Positions 59,797 through 64,000 of a DNA stretch of 64,000 nt are shown here, piece by piece. Source of the stretch: Haliotispira sp965263485. Lineage in GTDB: Bacteria > Spirochaetota > Spirochaetia > SP-2023. The notes below the pieces were generated by a model. The model saw nothing but the letters and a program-made list of their open reading frames with translations. It searched no databases and was not told the DNA's origin. The stretch is from assembly GCA_965263485.1 (NCBI GenBank), contig CBDHHO010000002.1:1-64000 (forward strand). The letters are read 5' to 3'. Both the position numbers and the translations under genes were made by a program. The first letter of the stretch is position 1. Every line of letters begins with the position of its first letter.

Positions 59797-60861
59797 TCAG
59801 AGCCTCTCCAGGATTTTTTCAAACAGAACAAAGTCTGCCAGCGAATCCTGAACAGATGTCTTTGGTTTTTTGTTGTGCTCCAAGCAATGGTGAAAGTAGT
59901 TTAGCTCGGCCATGAATGGGTCGGTATAATAGGGGCCAAATTCCGTCACTTTGCTTTTGCTTTCGTTTGCCTCTCTCACATAAAGGCTCATCGGCAGGTC
60001 GCGTATGTAGGGAGTGTTGTATGTCATGGAGTACATTGTAGAGTCTTCGAGCACTTCAATAGAGGCATCAAAGTGCGCGACATTGTGGATCAGGCACTCA
60101 TAGATGGTGCAAAAATTTCCATAATCGAATGTGACCGAGAGCATCTCCCCTCCCTTGTACACAGCGGCATGGAAAACAGCCCGGGGCGGCCCCAGCAGTT
60201 CTCTCATCGCCGAGAGGCTGTGCGAACACAAGCCTGTCAGCACCTGGTAGGCCCTCCGCCTCTCTGGGGCTCCACTTTGACACATCAGATCAAGCTGTTC
60301 TCTGAGCAGAGCGGCGCCTTCTGCTCGAAGCTCTTGCGGGATATCTACAGGATGAAAGATATGATTGCTCTGCCCAATGAAAAATGCGCCTTCGCAGATA
60401 ATATCCCGTATACGCACATATTCAATATTTTGTTTTTGAATACGTTCTTTTAAAAGTAAAAATGGCTCTGCGAAGCGGCGCATATAGCCAACCATAAGGC
60501 ACAAATTCTCCGCCTCTTTTTCGAGATGGCAGAGTTTCTTTACGTCATGGGCACTCAGGCAGATGGGTTTTTCAATAAAGATATGTTTTCTCTGCTGGAG
60601 CGCTCTGGCGGCGTGTGTGTAGTGGTACTGGTCCGGACTGAGGACGAAAACGACATCGACAGCAGGAGCGGCGAGAAGCTCTTCTGCGCTGTGGAATACT
60701 TTGGCAATGCCGTATTTTGCCGCAACGGCCCTAGCAACGCTGTGTGAGGCATCATAAATACCGTATATGTGAAACAGATGGCTGAGCCTTTGCAATAAAG
60801 GCAGGTGCACAAGCTGGGCGACTTCTCCTAGGCCAACCATTCCAATGCTGTATTTTTTCAC
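59797..60861 (-). CDS. Gfo/Idh/MocA-family oxidoreductase
   Basis: 354 residues. Rossmann start YSIGMVGLGEVAQLVHLPLL, then VDVVFVLSPDQYHYTHAARA and HIFIEKPICLS (EKP motif, catalytic Lys) and the C-terminal alpha/beta domain. Oxidises a sugar hydroxyl with NAD(P). With the isomerase behind it, it may convert an imported amino sugar or polyol to a keto form. Confidence 0.88.
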   Translation of the reverse strand: MKKYSIGMVGLGEVAQLVHLPLLQRLSHLFHIYGIYDASHSVARAVAAKYGIAKVFHSAEELLAAPAVDVVFVLSPDQYHYTHAARALQQRKHIFIEKPICLSAHDVKKLCHLEKEAENLCLMVGYMRRFAEPFLLLKERIQKQNIEYVRIRDIICEGAFFIGQSNHIFHPVDIPQELRAEGAALLREQLDLMCQSGAPERRRAYQVLTGLCSHSLSAMRELLGPPRAVFHAAVYKGGEMLSVTFDYGNFCTIYECLIHNVAHFDASIEVLEDSTMYSMTYNTPYIRDLPMSLYVREANESKSKVTEFGPYYTDPFMAELNYFHHCLEHNKKPKTSVQDSLADFVLFEKILERL

Positions 60862-60890
60862 GGTCTATCGCTTCCCATTACTGTTTCTCA

Positions 60891-61727
60891 TCACTGTTCT
60901 CCCTGCCAGCCAGCGGCAGCCATAATGTAATATCTCTGTAAAAAGAAAAATACCATGAAAGGGAAAAAGATCACAATTGCCGATGCGGCAGAAAGTTCCC
61001 CCCAATTCGCGACAAAATGGCCGCGCAAAAGGGGGATAACCTGTACACTGGTGTATTTCTCAGGGGTGTATAAAAATATCAGCGGAAAAAAGAAATCCAG
61101 CCAGCTCCAGACGAATTGCAGGGCAAATATTGCAAGCAGAGCAGGATATAGATTGGGCAGCACAACTTTATAGAAGACACCCCACTTAGAGCAGCCATCA
61201 ATCCTGCCTGCTTCTTCAAGATGGATGTTCTGCGTCTTCATAAAATTCATAATGAAAAAAACAATCCACGGCAACGCCGTGACTATATCCATAATGATCA
61301 CACTGAACAGAGAATTGAGCAAAGAGAGGGTATTGATCATTTTGAATACAGGTATTGCGATCATCTGAAACGGCGCCGACATGGTACTCAGCAATACGAT
61401 GACAAGTTGTGTTTTTAAGGGAATTCGAAATCTTGCTAAGCCGTATCCAGCTAAAGAACCTATTGTCATCGCCATAATGGTTCCCAGCAGAGATATAAAC
61501 AGGGAATTTAGCAGGGGGCGTATTAGTGGTATATCAGAAGTAAAGAGTACTTTGGTATAGTTTTTTGCGTACAAAGTAAGTGGATTGAGTTGCCACCAGC
61601 CATCAGTCAGTTCTTCAGAAGGACGCACAGAAGCAAAAATGATCCCCAGTATGGGGCTGATCCATATGAATCCTATGAACCAGAGCACAGCGCTTCTGAG
61701 TATCCTCTGTTGTTTCTTTATTTCCAT
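60891..61727 (-). CDS. ABC sugar transporter permease (MalG-like)
   Basis: 278 residues, six transmembrane helices. The EAA loop appears as EAGRIDGCSKWGVFYKVVLP, and PLTLYAKNYTKVLF is a typical N-terminal segment of carbohydrate uptake transporter-1 permeases. Pairs with the permease upstream. No ATPase gene is in the window; such systems often share a distant MsmK-type ATPase. Confidence 0.92.
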   Translation of the reverse strand: MEIKKQQRILRSAVLWFIGFIWISPILGIIFASVRPSEELTDGWWQLNPLTLYAKNYTKVLFTSDIPLIRPLLNSLFISLLGTIMAMTIGSLAGYGLARFRIPLKTQLVIVLLSTMSAPFQMIAIPVFKMINTLSLLNSLFSVIIMDIVTALPWIVFFIMNFMKTQNIHLEEAGRIDGCSKWGVFYKVVLPNLYPALLAIFALQFVWSWLDFFFPLIFLYTPEKYTSVQVIPLLRGHFVANWGELSAASAIVIFFPFMVFFFLQRYYIMAAAGWQGEQ

Positions 61728-61730
61728 AGC

Positions 61731-62645
61731 TCAGATCGCGTTTGTTCCAGCTTGATTTTTGATTAAAAACGTGATGGGGGCTACGCAAAGCAGCATCATC
61801 AGGACAGCAATAGCAGTGCCCTTTCCTTCTTGAAAGTACCGAAATGTGCTTTGATACATCTCTAAGCTCAACAAACTGGTACTGTCTCCAGGGCCTCCGC
61901 CTGTAGAGGCATATACAATGTCAAATAGCTTGAGTTCCCAAATCAGAGACATGGCGACAATAACATAAGTCACAGGTTTCAGATGCGGGAGAAGCACTTG
62001 AAATAATATTCTGACCCGGCTGGCTCCATCCATTTGTGCCGCTTCAATGATGCTCTGATCGACAGTGTTGAGCGCAGACATATACATAATCATACAATAG
62101 CCAACCCATAGCCAGATCGAAATCAGAACCAGGGCATACAAGGCGAGCCCAGGTTTGGCCAGCCAATTGACATATAGAGCATCCATTCCCAATAGGTGGA
62201 AGAAACTGGGGACGAGGCCGCTTGACTGGGCAAATAGAAACCTGGCCAATATGCCGCCGACAACCATAGGCACCGTAGTTCCCATGAATATTAGAGTCCT
62301 CAAACTCCCTCTGCCATAGATATGGGAATTTAATAATAAAGCAAATGTCAGGCCGAGGATAATAGAGGCGGGCATATGTAAAAGGATCCAGATAATATTA
62401 TTCCCCAGAGTGCCGACAAGTTCTTCTGAAAAAAATCCATTCAGGTTGAAAAAACTCTTGTCAGAAAACAATTCAGTATAATTTTGTATGCCGACAAAAC
62501 CGGTATTATTATAAAAACTCAAGAGAATGCTATGGAATACAGGTATAACGACAAAAATGACGATCAAAAATATAGCTGGAAAAATAAATAAAAAATCTGT
62601 CCACCTGATTTCTGGCCACACCATATAGCACCTGTTTTTACCCAT
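61731..62645 (-). CDS. ABC sugar transporter permease (MalF/UgpA-like)
   Basis: 304 residues, six transmembrane helices. EAA loop as EAAQMDGASRVRILFQVLLP. The region SFYNNTGFVGIQNYTELFSD is the usual periplasmic loop. Forms the heteromeric channel with the MalG-like protein whose start lies 3 bp downstream. Confidence 0.92.
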   Translation of the reverse strand: MGKNRCYMVWPEIRWTDFLFIFPAIFLIVIFVVIPVFHSILLSFYNNTGFVGIQNYTELFSDKSFFNLNGFFSEELVGTLGNNIIWILLHMPASIILGLTFALLLNSHIYGRGSLRTLIFMGTTVPMVVGGILARFLFAQSSGLVPSFFHLLGMDALYVNWLAKPGLALYALVLISIWLWVGYCMIMYMSALNTVDQSIIEAAQMDGASRVRILFQVLLPHLKPVTYVIVAMSLIWELKLFDIVYASTGGGPGDSTSLLSLEMYQSTFRYFQEGKGTAIAVLMMLLCVAPITFLIKNQAGTNAI

Positions 62646-62687
62646 AAAATGATTTCATTCTCAAGTGAGATTGGAGAGTCTGGGGGT

Positions 62688-63920
62688 CTACTTATTTTTC
62701 AAGGTTTCCTCAGAAGATTCCTGCAGCCTTCCTAAAACATGGTCCAAAGTTTTTTCATCCGGTTTAGCCCACAGAAGAGCAAGTTGCTTCCATATTGTAG
62801 ACTGAAATTTCCCACCGATAGAATCATCGAGGTCCGGCACCACCTGCACCGTTTGCAACAGGGCAAAAATGTCCCTCTCGCTCTCGGGGTATGCAGAAGA
62901 AGGGATATTGAGGTAGGTGCCAATGCGCCCCCCATGGGCAATTTGGATCTCTTGCCCTCGCGTGGCGAGAAACTTGATGAGTTTCTTTGCGGCTTTAGGG
63001 TGTTTTGTATATTGGGGAGTGAACCAATAATCGTTCCACAACATCACAGTATCTTGACCAGGGAAGAGGAGAACTCCCCGATCTTCTGGCGGGTCAATAG
63101 TCTGGGAATCTGTGCTGTCGCCTATAAATATAGGGTATTTCCCGTTCCACATAGATTTGAGCAGGGCCTCGTATTCATCTGGTTCTCCAAAATAGCCCTC
63201 GCGTATCAGCGGCAGTAATTTCTGGGCAAAAATGTCGCGCACCCTCGGAGACTGCCATGACAGTACTCCCTTCCGCAGTTGGTCGTGCATGCGCTTGCCG
63301 CCAAAGATCAAGATCCACGTCTCCGCAATACTGGTGAATGTCCAGCCAACGCCCCCGCCGCTTGCCAGCACGGCTTCTTTGCCCGAAGCGCTGCGTACTT
63401 CGTCCAGAAAATCTTTTACTGTTGCATCATTCTTTTCTTCAGGTGCTTGTATCCCATCTTTGGCAAACTGGCTCTTTCTGTATTCCGGCACAGTGATTCC
63501 CCCTGTTCCAGGGACTCCATAGATGGCTTTGCCTATGCTTACTTCTGAAAAAGAGCCTTTTACGAAGTTCTCTTTATTCAATACATCGCTGAGATCTAAT
63601 ACATGCCCCCTCTTGGCCTGTTGTCGTATATACCAGGCAAACGATGTATCAATCACGTCAGCAGGAGTCTTTTGGGCTTGAAATTGCACGGCAAGTATGG
63701 TTGAAATATCTTCAGGCTTTGCTGTTTGATATTGCACCTTGATATTTGGGTTCTGTGCTTCAAATTCTTGGATCACCGGGAGAAATCCATTCAGTTCTTC
63801 ATTGACCCAGGGGATAATAATGCGTAGATCTGTTTTTTGCGCTCCGTTTTCCCTTTTCGTGCACGCGGAAAAAAGCCCTATGGCCAAAGTTATGTAAGCA
63901 AAAACCATTTTACCATTCAT
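62688..63920 (-). CDS. ABC transporter sugar-binding lipoprotein
   Basis: 410 residues. Signal peptide with lipobox LFSAC (Cys about 20). Family 1 solute-binding fold: LRIIIPWVNEELNGFLPVIQ and FEAQNPNIKVQYQTAK at the N-terminus, YGVPGTGGITVPEYRKSQF in the hinge, and KYPIFIGDSTDSQTI and KAAKKLIKFLATRGQEIQIA in the second lobe. Captures a mono- or oligosaccharide for the two permeases. First gene of the operon, about 40 bp after a near-consensus promoter. Confidence 0.92.
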   Translation of the reverse strand: MNGKMVFAYITLAIGLFSACTKRENGAQKTDLRIIIPWVNEELNGFLPVIQEFEAQNPNIKVQYQTAKPEDISTILAVQFQAQKTPADVIDTSFAWYIRQQAKRGHVLDLSDVLNKENFVKGSFSEVSIGKAIYGVPGTGGITVPEYRKSQFAKDGIQAPEEKNDATVKDFLDEVRSASGKEAVLASGGGVGWTFTSIAETWILIFGGKRMHDQLRKGVLSWQSPRVRDIFAQKLLPLIREGYFGEPDEYEALLKSMWNGKYPIFIGDSTDSQTIDPPEDRGVLLFPGQDTVMLWNDYWFTPQYTKHPKAAKKLIKFLATRGQEIQIAHGGRIGTYLNIPSSAYPESERDIFALLQTVQVVPDLDDSIGGKFQSTIWKQLALLWAKPDEKTLDHVLGRLQESSEETLKNK

Positions 63921-63958
63921 CGTTTAATCCACTCTCTTATCATTATTTCAACCATCGA

Positions 63959-63987
63959 ATTATATGCCCGTCTTGCTCCCTTGTCAA
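63959..63987 (-). promoter_or_regulatory. Consensus sigma-70 promoter of the sugar operon
   Basis: TTGACA, 17 bases, TATAAT on the minus strand, all positions matching consensus. Starts transcription about 30 bases before the ATG at 63920. Such a strong core promoter implies tight control by a repressor, a role the operon-encoded ROK regulator could fill. Confidence 0.8.
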
Positions 63988-64000
63988 GAGTCTCTCGAAA

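Noticed and set aside
1..64000. tRNA, rRNA, riboswitch
   Set aside because: Reading the intergenic regions I found no cloverleaf with CCA-type end, no rRNA sequence and no recognisable riboswitch core. A covariance-model scan was not possible here.

Overview
The window looks like a chromosomal piece of a spirochete. The strongest marker is a periplasmic-flagella sheath gene (flaA, 46.0 kb) preceded by a sigma-28-type promoter. Many lipoproteins with lax, spirochete-like lipoboxes agree with this. There is no rRNA, and I recognise no tRNA or CRISPR. The DNA is rich in accessory material: insertion-sequence remnants, short elements with IS5-like terminal repeats, GC-rich hairpin repeats, simple-sequence repeats inside genes and a decayed Mu-like prophage.

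Layout. 0-1.7 kb: remnants of ISL3 and IS5 transposases. 1.7-10.1 kb (minus strand): an M28-like metallopeptidase, a class III nucleotide cyclase, argS and a 1334-residue exported ankyrin-repeat protein. 10.7-17.3 kb: an AraC/XylR-type regulator divergent from a TRAP transporter operon with an SDR dehydrogenase, a TIM-barrel isomerase and a 3-hydroxyisobutyrate-dehydrogenase-like enzyme, probably a sugar-acid or polyol catabolic unit. 17.4-25.4 kb: Mu-like prophage remnant in which a minus-strand head block abuts a plus-strand tail block. 26.0-32.0 kb (minus strand): a Calvin-cycle operon cbbL-cbbS-cbbX-cbbY-cbbF-cbbP, in an order known from proteobacteria, with short-element sequences on both sides and one inside. 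32.6-45.1 kb: lipoprotein genes mixed with hairpin-repeat arrays, plus a HEAT-like protein, dut, a propeller-like protein and a three-gene DUF350 membrane cluster. 46.0-53.0 kb: flaA, a DJ-1 family gene, a CheY-like regulator, a PlsC-like acyltransferase, a DusA-like synthase and lepA. 53.4-56.0 kb: a beta-helix lipoprotein and an Rpn/PD-(D/E)XK nuclease-like gene. 56.1-63.9 kb (minus strand): an ABC sugar importer with dehydrogenase, isomerase, ROK regulator, ROK kinase and NagB-like deaminase, read from a near-consensus sigma-70 promoter; it looks like an amino-sugar uptake and degradation operon.

Two systems stand out. First, the red-type (form IC/ID-like) RuBisCO operon in a spirochete context; its large subunit has Ala at the loop-6 position equivalent to Val331 of the plant enzyme. 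Second, a surface-lipoprotein diversification system: three genes share a 5' leader carrying a 7-bp repeat next to the signal peptide. One is out of frame with six repeats and would be restored by seven or four; another has five repeats and is in frame. Overlapping this set, three tandem lipoproteins share a conserved beta-rich module but carry unrelated C-terminal domains (His/Asp repeat, leucine-rich repeat, Ala-rich helical repeat). Two poly-G tracts at start codons suggest further phase variation. All functional statements are inferred from sequence alone.
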